Shown here: piece by piece, positions 11,501 to 23,799 of the stretch
Layout: the number at the start of each line of letters is the position of its first letter
Numbering within the stretch: the first letter of the stretch is position 1
Assembly: GCA_921293015.1 (NCBI GenBank)
Contig: OV121091.1
Location: forward strand, 27,512,839 to 27,576,838
DNA: 64,000 nt
Origin: Phorcus lineatus
Lineage: Eukaryota; Mollusca; Gastropoda; Trochida; Trochidae
Direction of reading: 5' to 3'
Position numbers and translations under genes: made by a program
The notes under the pieces: model-generated
What the model was told of the DNA's origin: nothing
What the model saw: only the letters and a program-made list of their open reading frames with translations
Databases searched by the model: none

Positions 11501-14500
11501 CTGCTCACATATTTGCTTGGTTCACAAAGTTTTGATGTAGCCTTTCCATTATTTATTTTTTATTACGATAAATTCAATTCTTGAAAAAATATCATGAGAA
11601 GTATGCAATCTGAATTGGGTTATCATTACACCCCGAAACCTCTTCATTGGGTGCCCAAAACTGTTAAGTGTATTATTTATTTTCACTTCATAAATGTTTT
11701 TCAAAGTCTGCTTTCAGCAAGTTGACATAAGTCTTATTCCAAACACTTGACTTCAGTTGAGAATGTGTGGGTGATATTTCAGTCTGTGCAATTGCAGAAG
11801 GTTTATTTTACAGTACTAACAATGTCTTAATAAAATATGAAGTAATGCAGCAAAGAAGTTTTCTGTTGCTCAATGTCCTTATAAAGTAGCCTAAATGTGT
11901 TTCAATTAATTGAATTTAAGGTGAATATTTAGATATGATGTGATTTAGATGTGTGCAACTTTTGTTCAACTTCTTAAATGAAATTTTACACTGACCATCT
12001 ATGTTGAATAATGTATTAAGTAAGACATCTTGGTATGCATCACTTTGTGAATAAAATCTAATGTCTTCCTGTCATTACTGACATTATATACACTCTCTTT
12101 AATTTCCTTCTGACTTTCCTTTTAATGAACTGATATTTCTACTGGTGCTTAATTATCTATTGTGTTGGCAGGTACTTGTTGTGGGAGGTAAACCCAGGCG
12201 AGGGATTCAACCTGCGTCGTGACGTGTACCTGAGAATGGCAAACCTTGTCGAGTCCCTGAATGAAGACTCCGTGTGGGTGATGGTGCTGCCCCCTTGGGG
12301 TAACCTCTACCACTGGAAGCATCGGGAGCTCGACCAGTCACGTATACCTTGGTCTCACTTCTTTGATGTCCCCAGTTTGCAGAGATATGTCCCAGTTATG
12401 GAGTTTGAGGATTTTCTCAATGGTTTGTATATGTCATGTCTATCTAATGTTTCAGGGGGTGAGATAGCGTAATCGGTTAGAGCGTTTGGCTTCGGATCAA
12501 GAGGTCTTGGATTCATGTTGTAGCTGGGGCTCTTCAACTTTGTTTACAGTAGAAAACTGTTCTACATGCAGTAAGCTTTGGGTGCAATGCTACTCTGAAT
12601 TTCAGCGTAGTACCACCCATGCTTAGCTAGTTCCAGCTAATGCTCGAAGGTTTCACTGCAATGCATAGCCTCAAGGCTTTCTCATTGCAATAATACTAGC
12701 AGCCATGATATTAGTGACATACTTTTGAACGCAGCATTAAACCCCAAATCACCTCACCTCACCTCTAAATGTTACAATAAACCTTTACCAATTACACAGA
12801 GGATCAACTCTGTTCATACATGTAGGATCTCAATGTTAATCATTATCCCCTACATTGAAGTGGAAGTGAGATGTAAATGTGTGAAAAATAAGACATTCCT
12901 TGGCTATGGAATTCACGGCATGAATAGAATAGTGCACAGGCAGAGTAAGTTGTTTGAGGGAGGGTAAAGCATGTGGTTGTGAGCGAGTTGTTATAGGGAG
13001 TTTTCCAGCAAGAACACTGATAGTATTTCAAGAAAAAGTATCATGCTTCGTGGATACTTCAGTATCTGCATCTTGCATCTGAAATCCATAACTGAGCATT
13101 TCTCGAAAAATATATGACTTGGAAATTTCCTGTTCAGTAATAATCCTTCCAATGGAGTGTTAATGTCCTTTTTAGGGTTTATACCATCAGGGGGTAAAAT
13201 TTTTTCGAAATTTTGACCAAATTGGCTTATTGACTTGTAAACGTAAGCTTTGGATAGGAAAGTAAGTATTTTGAGCAACTTTATCAAGCTAACATTTTCA
13301 TGATGTAAAATATGATTGATTTATTCAGTGATTGACCCGTGGGTGATCGATGAGGTGTACTATCTACAGTACTACAAGGAGGGCTGGGGCGGCGAGTGGA
13401 AGGAGAAGATGGACAAGAGAGAGTGTCACACCATGGAGTACAGGAAATATACCTATGTGAGTAGCAATCCACATCTATTTCTTTCCGTTATCAGCTCTTC
13501 ATATTTATAAGAGGCTAGTGCATAGCTTTTGTCCCTCCAACTTTCTGTTTTTTGATACAGCTTTGTGAATTTTTTTCTGTTGGAACTAGCTTATTGCCCA
13601 ATATTCACTAGCATTTTTAAATCTTAAACAGCCTTTGCATACTTTCATTAAAATTTGATGAAATGTTTTCAAGTCATTGATTTGTGTTCCTTCTATCTGT
13701 TCCCTAGAACAAGGGGCTGGGTCTGTGGGATGGTTGGTTCTTCAACTACCAGGATTCTGTCCACGCCAAGTCCTTCCAGTGTGTCTCCATACAGGGAACA
13801 GCTAACTCCCTCAAACCTTTCCTCCTTCACAACACAACCGGCATGTAGGTGTCCTATTGTATACAAATTTGAATTTACTGAAAAATTGTGACACTGAAAA
13901 ATAATGTTAGAATCCAAAGTGTAACTACTTTAAGTCTGGATGAGAGACTTAAGCACTATCATTTTTTATGATTTCTGTGTTTTGCATATTCAAACTTTTC
14001 TGTTCTATTTCTTGCCTTTTCCGCACCATTCACCTAAAAGAAAATTTTCTTTCAAGCAATGATGAACTTTTTAGCTATAGTAATTGTAGTAGCAAATGAG
14101 CATCGCAAGTCCTCTAAGAATATTGTCATTTTACCTTCAATATGGTATCAAAGGAACTTTAAAGTACTCTTTTGATCACAAATACATAAAGTTAGGTTCT
14201 TATGAATAAACTTTACCCTTCTTGGCTGTAATTGTTAGATTTATTGCTTATATTTTCTATGGTCATTGTCAGTGAATGTACATTCACCAAACGTAGTTCA
14301 AGAAAACCCTGTTTAGCTGTCAATTAGTAAAATCATCTCAGATATAAATTGACCATGTTGTAAGGAAAAAATATTCAAAATATTTCCTCTACCAGGTTAT
14401 GAAGTTGATTAATCAGAGGGTTTCCTATTCACAACAGTCTTAGAACAGCTTGTACAATCACAAGTCCTGATTTTTTGTAAGTTTATGCATCACAAAGCCT

Positions 14501-17500
14501 CTTAAGAAAAGTAATTTGGTATCATTACAGGTCCATTTTGATAGACAGAGCTGAAACTGTCATGCATGATAGATTTGGAGACGTCAAATACTGGACAGTA
14601 AGTTACTCATTCTATCCGCTGAAACTTATAAACTTCTTTATTCTATGTTAATGAAGATTAAGTTTTCACAGCACAGGAATATGTAGAGAGTCTCTCACCC
14701 GGGTGTCTTCTGATATCAAATATTTCAACACAAGTGATAAAAGTGACAAATATCTGAGGTTTGCCGAGACGACACGAGGTTGAGATTCTGTTTATCATCG
14801 GAAATAATTTTCATTGCATTTCAATGAAAAATGTACATTTCTGAACATTGCTCTATCCTTACACTGCCAGTGTGGTGATGTCACAGCATTGTGACATTGT
14901 CATGTTTATGACTTCATAGCATTGTGATGCCATTACTTGATGATGTAAAGCAATTGGGATGTCATATACTTGAAGGTTGCAGGGCATTGTTCAAAATCTA
15001 TTGTCAAAATGATATCTCCTAGGAGATATTGCTTGATCTCCCACAAGCGATATTTCCTTTGGAACACAGTTTTGGATGATAAATTTAAAATATAGACTGT
15101 AGTTTGTCAGTTTGTAATTGCTGAGTAATGTAAGAGGTACATGACCTTAAGATAGTGAACAAATGTAATATGGTTATTCTTGGGATGAAAATATCTGCAA
15201 AGTAAACTACTTGTGCATAAGACAAGTTGGTTGAGTTGGTGAGCCATTGTATGATCAGTGGTGACAGTAGTTGCTTGACTAAGGGTGTTGGTTTAAGTCC
15301 TGCAATGGTAATATTCCAAAAATATTTGGAGAATATTTGACATTTTTCATCAAATACCATGTCTATCTCATCGAGTGAAGTAGAAAATTTCATTTTCACA
15401 AGCGGCGAAGCCACGGGTGTAATAATTTCATCTTTACGAGATGAGATATACATGGTATTCCATGGGAAATGTAAAATTTTCTATTTATTATATCCCCAAG
15501 ATTGCTTCACTGTCGCAGCCATTTCATGACGTCTTTCAATTGTTTCATGATGTCACCGATGACATTATATTATTGTAGGGTTAGAATGTCGACGTCATTG
15601 TTATTTCACCTAGTGAAAATAAGTATTTTATTTTCACCAATTTCACCATTGGAAATATGATAAAAAAGAATTTCTATCATTGCAGTTAGTGTACATGTTA
15701 GCTGTAATGTAACAATCTGTTTTGGATGTAATTTTCCCTTTGGGAGCAACACACTAGAACTTTATACTTCATTATTAAAGCAAGACTCAATGTGACTTTC
15801 TTGATAAAACTTACTTTCAGGCTCGAAGAAGCATGGTGTTTGCCAAACATCTGAGGGATATTGGAGACAAGTTCAGAGCTAAATATCTGGAATCAACTGA
15901 CAAGGCAGATAAAACTGTTCTTAACAAGGATTGGACGAAAATGAAGGTTAATTATTCTCAGTGATTATTTCCAAGTATTTATGAGAATGTTGACTTTAAC
16001 TCATGCCATGGATGTGATTAACTTACTCGCAGTTATTTCAAAGGATTTCTTCATCCCAAAACAAATTATGGAATAGACGCTCCATTATAAAGTTTGTCCA
16101 TAGGAAATCTGAACATTGTCATAAAAGTGAAAAATCATATTTAAACATTTAGGTGAAGTGAAATCATAGTATGAATAAATTTTTTTACACAATGATCAAT
16201 AAAAAAAATGAGAAATGTGAACGCAGAAAAAGCACGGGGAAGCAAAAGGAGGACCATATATTGCGGCCCATCTACGGAGAGCAGACTTTGCCATCTCGCG
16301 GAAGAAGGACGTACCCACTCTGAAGGCAGCGGCCGAACGAATCAAGGAGCTGCTAGAAGAGTATAAGCTCAAAAAGGTCTTCATTGCCACAGATGTGAGA
16401 GAGGAGTGGGGTGAGTGGAAATGCATCATCACTGGTCAATATTACAGCATTGATGTAACTCGATTCTACAGACACAATGTGATACAAAATGTATTTTATG
16501 AGGTAATCAGATGATAATAATGCAGCTTTAAAAGAACAAACTATAACCACAGGGTTAATTAAAAAGCTGTGTCACTTTAAATCTGCAAGATTTATCAACA
16601 GTGAAAAGGTTTAAATATTCATTCATTTCACTTAACTAGGGAGTAAAATGACAGTTCTTAAACGGAGTATCCTTCCTTTATATTTCATTATCAAGACCCT
16701 TATATATGCGCAAAATTTTGCTTCTAAAAGTCCTGGCTCTCCTTTTACAAAACCACCTTTACCAAGGATAACCTTAACTCCAATCTTTAACATTATACTA
16801 AGGTTACCTTAAGGACTTACAATCATCTTACTTCTTTGTGAAAGAAGGCCCTGAACCTGTGTATGTCTGTTGCAGAGTTTGAGACTGTGAAGAAAGAGCT
16901 AGCAGAGTATGAGGTGTACAGATTCCAGCCAACAAGGGAACAATTGGAGACGTACATGGACGGGGGCGTCGCCATTATAGACCAGTGGATATGTGCACAT
17001 GCAAGGTGTGCAAGTACTCATTCTCCTCCATGTATTTATGCTGAATGATCTGACAGTTCCCTTGTTGCAGACAGTGGTGGCTTATGCTTCACTGTAATAC
17101 AGTCACTAAGTAGGGTTGTAGGCTACCCCATTTATTTATGTTTGTCTCTGTTTATTAAGCAATTTTCTTGATAACCTTAAATCAATTCATCCTCTTAGGA
17201 TTCCATTTTGACTTCGAATTCTTAATGGCTGAGGCATACCAAGCAGTAAGCTCTGCTTTCTTTCAAAACTTGAAGGATCCAACAGTCAGTATGTTAACAG
17301 TTTCAAAGTTGTTCATGTTTAACTTGTCTAACTATGTATGTGTGTAACAATATCCCATTTGTTCCACAACAAGTAGAACTGAACCAAGACCTAATGCAAA
17401 CTTTTAGAACTGGAAAGAAATGGAGTAACAACTCTAAGAACAATTTATTTTGTTTGGAACATATTTGCATAAATAACAACTAAAAGGGAATACTGCGGTT

Positions 17501-18298
17501 GAGTTATAACTGTTTGTTGACATGATTAACATGCTTGAAACTGTGTCCAAACGTTTTGCAATTGATTAATTTAAGAATTGATTCAAACTCTTATGAGCAG
17601 CAAGGTTACAAGAACAAGCAAACAAACTGTCATTAAGCTTGGCAGTTTACTTTATAGAGATTGCATATATAAAGGAGTTCATATAGCCATGTGGCGGCCT
17701 CAGCTATACAGTAACATGAAATATTCACAGTTTAGAAATAAACTTTACATTTATTTTTGCTGTTTCGTGTGATGAAATATTTTCATTAACCAAGAGGAAT
17801 GAAGCAGACATATAAGAAGAGCCTTTTGCTAAAGAACGGACAATTAGGTTTCTTAATTGCTAAAACATTTTTGCAAACACTGTTGGGTAAACAACTGATT
17901 TGAAAAAAAACAGCGGAAACAAAAGCAAGGCTTTATCAGGGTAGTTGTTTACCTTTATCGTTTACTGTTGAATAATGACCTTTTTGTGATGTTTTGTGAC
18001 TCAGACAATATTAAGATATTTTTTAACAGAAAATTAGTTACTCAATATCAACAATTCAGTTTACAATTATTTCTTCAGGTACTTTATAGGAACAAGAGAG
18101 TCTACCTTCTCGTTTCGAATCCAGGATGAGAGAGAGATTCTAGGATTTGACACAAGTACAACATTCAACAGCTTCTGTGGTCAGGGTAAGCTGAACCCCA
18201 CGGAGACCGAAGACACTATAGAGGAGGAACCAAAGGTGAACCGCTACGAGGCCGAGGAAGAATGTCCACAGCCCAGTAAATGGGAAATAGTCTACTGA
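8455..18298 (+). CDS. POFUT2: GDP-fucose protein O-fucosyltransferase 2 (nine exons, 458 aa)
   Basis: POFUT2 transfers fucose from GDP-fucose to Ser/Thr in folded thrombospondin type-1 repeats in the endoplasmic reticulum (family knowledge). Exons: 8455-8588, 12172-12422, 13329-13456, 13708-13844, 14531-14597, 15821-15946, 16227-16410, 16876-17005, 18079-18298. All junctions are GT-AG, the phases agree, and the total is 1377 bp. Residues 1-20 form a signal peptide. [11 protein letters not shown] follows at 52-62; Glu55 aligns with the essential Glu54 of human POFUT2. Further landmarks are [10 protein letters not shown], the GDP-fucose-site HLRRADF and the C-terminal block [36 protein letters not shown]. 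Human POFUT2 is about 430 aa; the extra length is mainly an acidic insert near the C-terminus. The gene looks intact and functional. Confidence 0.96.
8876..8883. promoter_or_regulatory. CRE palindrome TGACGTCA in POFUT2 intron 1
   Basis: A perfect 8-bp cAMP response element about 290 bp inside intron 1. A single site of this length may be chance; it is recorded because a cluster of the same motif lies at 51-54 kb. Confidence 0.3.
9596..10572. mobile_element. ~1-kb inverted-repeat element in POFUT2 intron 1
   Basis: The left end AGGGGTGGAAATAA and right end TTATTTCTACCCCT are inverted with one mismatch. The flanks AAAACCC (left) and TAAACCC (right) look like a 7-bp target duplication with one change. 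Near the left end an internal hairpin TGCCCGACA...TGTCGGGCA occurs. It has no coding capacity, so it would be a non-autonomous DNA element of unknown superfamily. Confidence 0.55.
11010..11318 (+). mobile_element. tRNA-derived SINE in POFUT2 intron 1
   Basis: The head contains an A-box-like AGTGGCTAGCGCATT and a perfect B box GGTTCGAATCC at about 11055. The body (GGGTGCAATGCTAC...TTTCAGCGGAGTATCACCCATGG) and the tail GGCGTTAAACGTCACCTCA match the elements at 12455-12766 and 27834-28097 (inverted). It is inserted in the sense orientation of POFUT2. Target duplications are not clear. Confidence 0.88.
12172..12422 (+). CDS. POFUT2: POFUT2 exon 2: [11 protein letters not shown] catalytic segment
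   Basis: Acceptor TGTTGGCAG, donor AATG/gtttgt. It encodes [20 protein letters not shown], the [10 protein letters not shown] segment and [10 protein letters not shown]. This is the most conserved N-terminal part of the enzyme and includes the essential Glu. Confidence 0.95.
12455..12766 (+). mobile_element. tRNA-derived SINE in POFUT2 intron 2
   Basis: It is homologous to the SINE at 11010-11318. The head GGGGTGAGATAGCGTAATCGGTTAGAGCG has a good A box; the B box is degenerate (GGATTCATG). It begins only about 30 bp after the exon 2 donor. TCTAATGTTT before and TCTAAATGTT after look like an imperfect target duplication. Confidence 0.88.
13329..13456 (+). CDS. POFUT2: POFUT2 exon 3
   Basis: Acceptor TTTATTCAG, donor ACCTAT/gtgagt, phases 1 to 0. 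It encodes [18 protein letters not shown] and KEKMDKREC, matching the human segment FIDQVYVLQSYAEGW. Confidence 0.95.
13708..13844 (+). CDS. POFUT2: POFUT2 exon 4
   Basis: Acceptor TTCCCTAG, donor GGCAT/gtaggt. It encodes [39 protein letters not shown] and NTTG. NTT is a potential N-glycosylation site close to the human LLLRNTSA site. Confidence 0.95.
14531..14597 (+). CDS. POFUT2: POFUT2 exon 5
   Basis: A 67-bp exon, acceptor ATCATTACAG, donor GGACA/gtaagt. It encodes [20 protein letters not shown] ahead of Trp-Thr and aligns with human [20 protein letters not shown]. Confidence 0.94.
15010..15027. repeat. 18-bp perfect palindrome
   Basis: ATATCTCCTAGGAGATAT is self-complementary and lies in POFUT2 intron 5. 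The following CTCCCACAAGCGATATTT partly repeats the pairing. It may be a small relative of the larger fold-back at 15354-15458. Confidence 0.6.
15354..15458. repeat. Fold-back hairpin in POFUT2 intron 5
   Basis: The outer arms ATACCATGTCTATCTCAT and ATGAGATATACATGGTAT are inverted. Pairing continues imperfectly inward to a GC-rich tip CACAAGCGGCGAAGCCACGG. Its shape and tip resemble the hairpins at 47937-48043 and 54737-54876. Confidence 0.7.
15821..15946 (+). CDS. POFUT2: POFUT2 exon 6
   Basis: 42 codons, phase 0 at both ends. It encodes [20 protein letters not shown], then a lysine-rich segment ending DWTKMK. It aligns with human RRSMVFARHLREVGDEFRS. The donor is gttaat, weaker than its neighbours. 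Confidence 0.95.
16227..16410 (+). CDS. POFUT2: POFUT2 exon 7: GDP-fucose-binding HLRR block
   Basis: Acceptor GAACGCAG, donor GTGGG/gtgagt. It encodes [36 protein letters not shown] and [13 protein letters not shown]. The Arg in HLRR is a conserved nucleotide-sugar contact in this family. The preceding tract is A-rich rather than pyrimidine-rich, yet the frame and homology are clear. Confidence 0.95.
16876..17005 (+). CDS. POFUT2: POFUT2 exon 8
   Basis: Acceptor CTGTTGCAG, donor GCAAG/gtgtgc. It encodes [20 protein letters not shown] and IDQWICAHA, aligning with human [20 protein letters not shown]. Confidence 0.96.
18079..18298 (+). CDS. POFUT2: POFUT2 exon 9: C-terminus with acidic insert
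   Basis: Acceptor TTTCTTCAG, stop TGA at 18296-18298. It encodes [20 protein letters not shown] and then FCGQGKL. An acidic stretch follows that is absent from the human protein as I recall it (about 25 residues, including [10 protein letters not shown] and EAEEE). The end is [11 protein letters not shown]. The two flanking cysteines are retained. Confidence 0.95.
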
Positions 18299-20690
18299 TT
18301 GCTTCTGGAAACTTCTGGTTAGGAATTTAGGAGCCCCTCTCTTGTGGTTAGTGCAATCAGAGATGTAGTTTTTAGTCATTTACACCCAAAGATCTTTATT
18401 TACTTTTATTTCTCTATACATTTCATTTACAAGTGCTTGCTTTCATTATCATGAATTTAAAGAATTCATCATCTCAAAAGCGTAAAAATTTCATTCATTA
18501 TAAAAATACCAACAAAAGAAAATTTGTGCTCTGAAAATTTGGTATTTTTACAGTTTTACTTATTATTTTAAAATTTGGGCAATCTTGCATAGACACACCG
18601 GAACACCGCCTACCCCCATCCCTTGATCTTCCACTGAAATAGATCACAAAGATACTAGTTAAGAGTTAATCCATCATCTTGGCAAATCAAAACTTGAAGC
18701 CTTATAGAAGCATTTAAAGCATTTTTTTAAAAACATTGTTATTTAAGCCATGGATCAGGATGTCAAAGTGTTAAATGTTGATCATTTATAATCTAGCCCT
18801 CAATAGAGTATGAGAAATGATTTGGACAATTTATTGTCCTTTTGAAAATAAATTAGATGATCAAATTGAATCTAAAATTGCTTGAAATTGAACTCATTTT
18901 ACTTATCTCTGAATTCAACACATGAGTGTTCTATACCAAATATGAAACAAATGTAAAAGATTATAACCAAGAAAGTATTTATTTGTATTTGTTTGAATGA
19001 ATGCAAAGTCAAAATTTATGCATCAGTATGAAGATAACAATTGTTTTATAAGATATGTAATAATATACAAAGTACATAAGCATGTGACAAGATGTGATGA
19101 AATCCATGTAGTAATCGCTATGTGTTGTAGTATTATCTCACTAAGTACTATGGTTTTTTTTTTCAAATTATGACAAGGATGTGAAGACTATGGTGAATTA
19201 ACTTGAGCAGAGTTATGCCCCTTTAGTTGCTTTACAAAATTAAGAAATTATGTTAGTGATAAGGAAATGGAAAGTTGGAAAATACAAGTATAAATCCCTA
19301 ATTCCTTAATCCCCCCCCAAAAAATATTTTGAGCTAACTGATAACACCCCGTATAAATATTGTTTTCATATGAGTTTGAAAATGTCAAAAAATATGCAAT
19401 GGATCTATTTTAAGTCATGATTATCCAGTGTTTGTATCGATTTGTACATGCTATTTCATGTTTGCCTTGCAAATAGGGCTGCAAGTTTATAATTGGTTGT
19501 GATCTAATGCACATATCAATGTGTAGTTGTTTCTTATGTCGACAATCAGGAAAACAACAAATCAGTAAAAACAATTATTTTCAGTATGGTTAGTCTGGTA
19601 GTGAATACAAATACCAAAAAAGTGTTAAAATTCTGGTCTTGACGGTAAAGGGATCAGCGCTTGCCACTGACACTTTGCAATGGTGTGAAGTGGCGGATAT
19701 AACAGCTATAAAGTAGTCCAGGTATACAGTGATAAGCCTGTTGGTTGATTCGTCTGTCACACTTTTTGTCCACTTATAACTCTTGACACAATTAATTTAT
19801 AAACTTACAATTTTTGACACATTACTATGATATGTAGATGTGCCTATTGTATCTTTTAGTACCTATTTGTCTGTCTTTCTGTCAATATTTTGTTCTACTT
19901 ATGAATTTGTAACTCAGTTTTGAACTTTGAACTTGTTCACTTTGAAGTGTAGATGTCCCTTTGGTAACTTTAAATCTCTCAAGTGCCTAATTTATTTTAC
20001 TTTTAGCTCTGCTAATAACTTTGACACACATTGATGGAATCTAACAATACTAGACAGATTTAATTACTTTGATGTGTGTATGTGCCTTTTGTATGTTTCA
20101 GTTGCTAAAGGAGCACAGATTATGTAATTGATGTCAAATATGTCAAAATTTATAAATAGTGTCAATATACCCAGCCAAACAAAGTTTTTTAAATGACCTC
20201 TCTCCAACTTTGCAAGCTCTTGAAACTTGGTATATGGAACAATCAGCTTGTGTGGCCTTTTGGGTTTTTCAGCTTCTTCAGAATTAAGTTTTTTTCTATT
20301 TCCATGGAAAGTTCGAAAAACCTTAAGCTAAGCACAATGAAACTTCAGGTATCAAAGGTTCTTTCAACAAATTAATACCAATGATCTGCGTAGAATAGTT
20401 GAAATATCACTTTTTGGCGGCAAAATTGGAAGTTTACAATCTACTTGTTTTTACTATATTTTATTTCTTTTTTCCAAAAACCTTAAAATGTTTGGAGGTT
20501 TTGAAAATGTCCTTACTAGTTAAACCTGTTATTGATCCCATGTAGTGGAAAGGTAGCCTAAGTATACTGTGCCAGTCTACATTAGGTGTGGATAAACTTA
20601 TGTATGATTTGTTATTATTGAACATAGTTATCAAGTTAACTCTAGGAAAGTGTGCTGTACCTTAAAACACTTAGATGTTACAATAAAACT
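18299..20690 (+). other. POFUT2 3' UTR and downstream sequence
   Basis: No coding frame. AATAAA occurs at 18847-18852, about 550 bp after the stop, and again at 20682-20687 within CAATAAAACTG. Either could be a poly(A) signal. The rest is AT-rich sequence. Confidence 0.45.
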
Positions 20691-20879
20691 GTAGTTAAAA
20701 CAAGCTTCTACTCCAGTAATGATTCTACCTCTTTTATTTCTTTGTGGATCAACTGATTAATCAGTAGAGGAACAGTTACATATTTAAGTTTCTACACTTG
20801 CTGCTTTACCAACATTACCACACATTGTATTTGTCTATAACTCTTCCCCACTAAATGTTTCAGAACTCGTATACATAAC

Positions 20880-22560
20880 TTGTGACTTTTACCAGGGGGT
20901 GGCATGTTTTGACATGTCAAAGGTCAAAGTTGCGAGTAACGAAATCCACTAAAAAATAATGTTCGGTGCTATGAAGCTCTTCTTTGGTATTTGCCATCTA
21001 TAGAGAAGTACTTCTATTTGAAAAGGATTTTGCTACAATTGGTCAAAGATCAAGTCATAGCAAGGTCACTATGGTTTTTCAAAAAGAATTTATTTAAATT
21101 ATTAACACTTTTTATCGTGACATGATTGTTATAGACAATAAAAAGTGATCATAGATTTTGTGACCTTGAATCTCATTTCTTTTGACATGTTCCTATTCAA
21201 GGTCAAAGGTCAAGGTAATGAGTAATGAAATCATTCAAAAATATTCTTGCTTTGAGGCTGTCATTTGTATATTTGAACTAAAGAGAATTACCAAGATTTG
21301 AAAAGGTTTTTCGCTAAGATTGGTCAACAGTCAAGGTAACAGCAAGGTCATGACTCATGTATGATTTTTGCAAAAATGCTCTATTCTTAATATGAACACT
21401 TTTTATCGTGACATGATTGTTATACTCAGAGGAAAGTAATCGTTGTTTGTATGACCATGAATGTCAAAAGTCAAGGTCCCAGGGTATAGGTTATGGCCAT
21501 GTTTATCTTTTAATCAAATTATAAAACAAAAAATAGGTATTGAGAACTCATATTAACAAGTTATTGAGTGTACCCCTTGGAAATTCTTTTGACATGTTCC
21601 TGTTTAAGGTCAAAGGTCAAGGTTTTGAGTAATGAAATAATTTTAAAAATCCTTTTTGACACGGTTACTTGAAAAGTTTTGGTGCTATGAGGCTCTTGTT
21701 TGGGACTTTTATTATATATCAAGTATGGAGAAGTAACAAGATTTGAAAGATTTTTACTAATATATGTTAAAGGTCAAGGTCACAAAGAGATCTTGACTTT
21801 AGAATGGTTTTTCGAAAATGCTTTATTTAACTATTAACACTTTTAATCATTACATCTGGAGCTGTGTAGCGTGGCCTAAGTACAGATGCAATAGACAAGT
21901 TTAATTAGGTGAGACAATATAACGAGTATTTCCAAGGAACCTGCGAGACGATTATCATGATACCATGGTTGCAATACAATACACATCCCGATTCTCTACA
22001 GTTTATGAAAGAAGAATAAATACGACATGTTATTAGGAATGTTATTCTTTGCCTACCTTAAACCATAAACCATGTCATAAACATTACATGAAGGGAAATC
22101 ACAAATTCCAAGACACTGTTATGTTGAGCAAGTATATCAGAAATATCATATATTATCTGTTTATCTAATCACTGTGATCATAAAGTAGAATAAAGACTTT
22201 GTCAGCTTATATTTAATTATACTGATATATTGTCTAAATGTATTTTGTATCAATGCACTTGTATTGCATAGTAGACAATGCAAACATTGATACTAACATG
22301 AATGGTTACACCACTAATTACATGATTGTTATACACTATGAAAAGTGATCATACATTGTGTGACCTTGAATGTCAATGGTCAAAGTCTCAAGATAAGGCT
22401 ATGTCAAATTTTGAAATCAGAAATAGCTTTTTGAGATATTAGATTAATCATTTAGTGATTATATTCCCTGGGAATTCTTTTGACATCTTCATATTCAAGG
22501 TCAAAGTTCAAAGTAACAAGTTCTGAAATCACTCAAAAATAAAATTCAAAATTTTGTGAA
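20880..22560. repeat. Diverged tandem array with AGGTCA direct repeats
   Basis: Units begin near 20908, 21178, 21590 and 22473 with TTTTGACATGTTCCTATTCA-like sequence followed by AAGGTCAAAGGTCAAGG. A second block containing TCGTGACATGATTGTTATA recurs near 21115, 21405 and 22320. Unit length is uneven (about 270-410 bp) and an unrelated insert occupies roughly 21850-22315. Sites at 21200-21212 and 21607-21619 are perfect AGGTCA-A-AGGTCA; 22498-22510 is AGGTCA-A-AGTTCA. Confidence 0.75.
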
Positions 22561-23799
22561 ATAACCCCAATGAAGTCATGATATCTGAATGCTACTAGTT
22601 GTAAAAATGTAAAAATTGGCCATTTTATTGTGGCTGTGAAGAAGGAGGAACAAAGGAATGCAGAACCCTCAGTTTTGGTGCTGCTCTGCTTTTGCAGTGT
22701 CCCCTAAACGCTCATCTAGTTTCATTTATATCTTTTAATAAAAGTAGGAAAAGTGATGGTTGCAAAAATATTTATATTTCCTGCAATCAACATGTCTGTA
22801 AATATCCATGTGGTAAACAACCTTATAGTATTTTGTTGTCGAACTCTCTTCTGAGAAATTATTCTATAGTGTCATTATATAGTTAACTGTTGTTGCTTAT
22901 ATTTTTACAACTTTCTCTATTATGATTTGAAAAATATAGAAATTACTTGTTTTTCAAACTTAAAACATTGTAATTTATCTATGATAGAAATACTGTTTGA
23001 TGACTAGGCTAAAATATGTTGGTAGCTTTTGATGAAATGTATAGAACAAAATTTTGAACATTATGAAGTGTTTGCATTCTCCATAGCAGACACTCACTCT
23101 CAAAAGATGCTAAGATTAGCAATGTGGTCATATCATCATTGAGTCATGTTGTTATGTTAGTTGTTTTAATTTGTCAATATCTCAATGAATTAACCTTGCT
23201 AAAAATTGACTTCTGATGAGGGGGGACTGAAGCCAGTCACTCTCATATATTATCACAAGATCTCTCAGCATATATATATAATGGACAAGAATAAGTAGGG
23301 ATGTATGAAACTTCTGAAATTTTTATTGATGTCATATCAATGCATTGACCACTCGATGAAATATTGATAAAGAGAGTTGACAAAATCTTTTACTTTAATC
23401 CACTGTTTTATGCATCTGTTACTTTCCATTCAGATAATGAAAATATGATGTTTGAATTTAAATAAAATAAAATATTTACATTTTTATAAAGCTTGTTGTC
23501 ATTCATTCTCCCCAAAGAAGCTACTAAATTCTTTCCTTTTCATATATATCCTTTTCAACAAAGTTGTGGGGGTATTCAAATGGGCACCCTCAGTCTGTCC
23601 CTTACAAATTGGGTCCAGGTTGTAAGACAAAATCCAACCATCATGGGATGCAAAATAAAATATCACACCCCACAGCTATTCTTTCCTTGTTATCTTTATT
23701 ATCTTAATGGAAGAGTTTGTTATTATCTGTCATGTGCATCCACCCATAACTGTGTTTTGATAACAGTGTAGGCGAAATGAGGACAGGCCGCTCATTACT
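22561..23799. other. Intergenic AT-rich stretch, nothing assigned
   Basis: Short open frames at 22692-22886 and 23493-23771 have no recognisable domain, no splice context and random-looking composition. Confidence 0.5.

Noticed and set aside
14868-14990. Short recurrence of AGCATTGTGA and TGATGTCA motifs
   Set aside because: Units are too irregular to call a tandem repeat, and the TGATGTCA-like sites are not perfect CREs.
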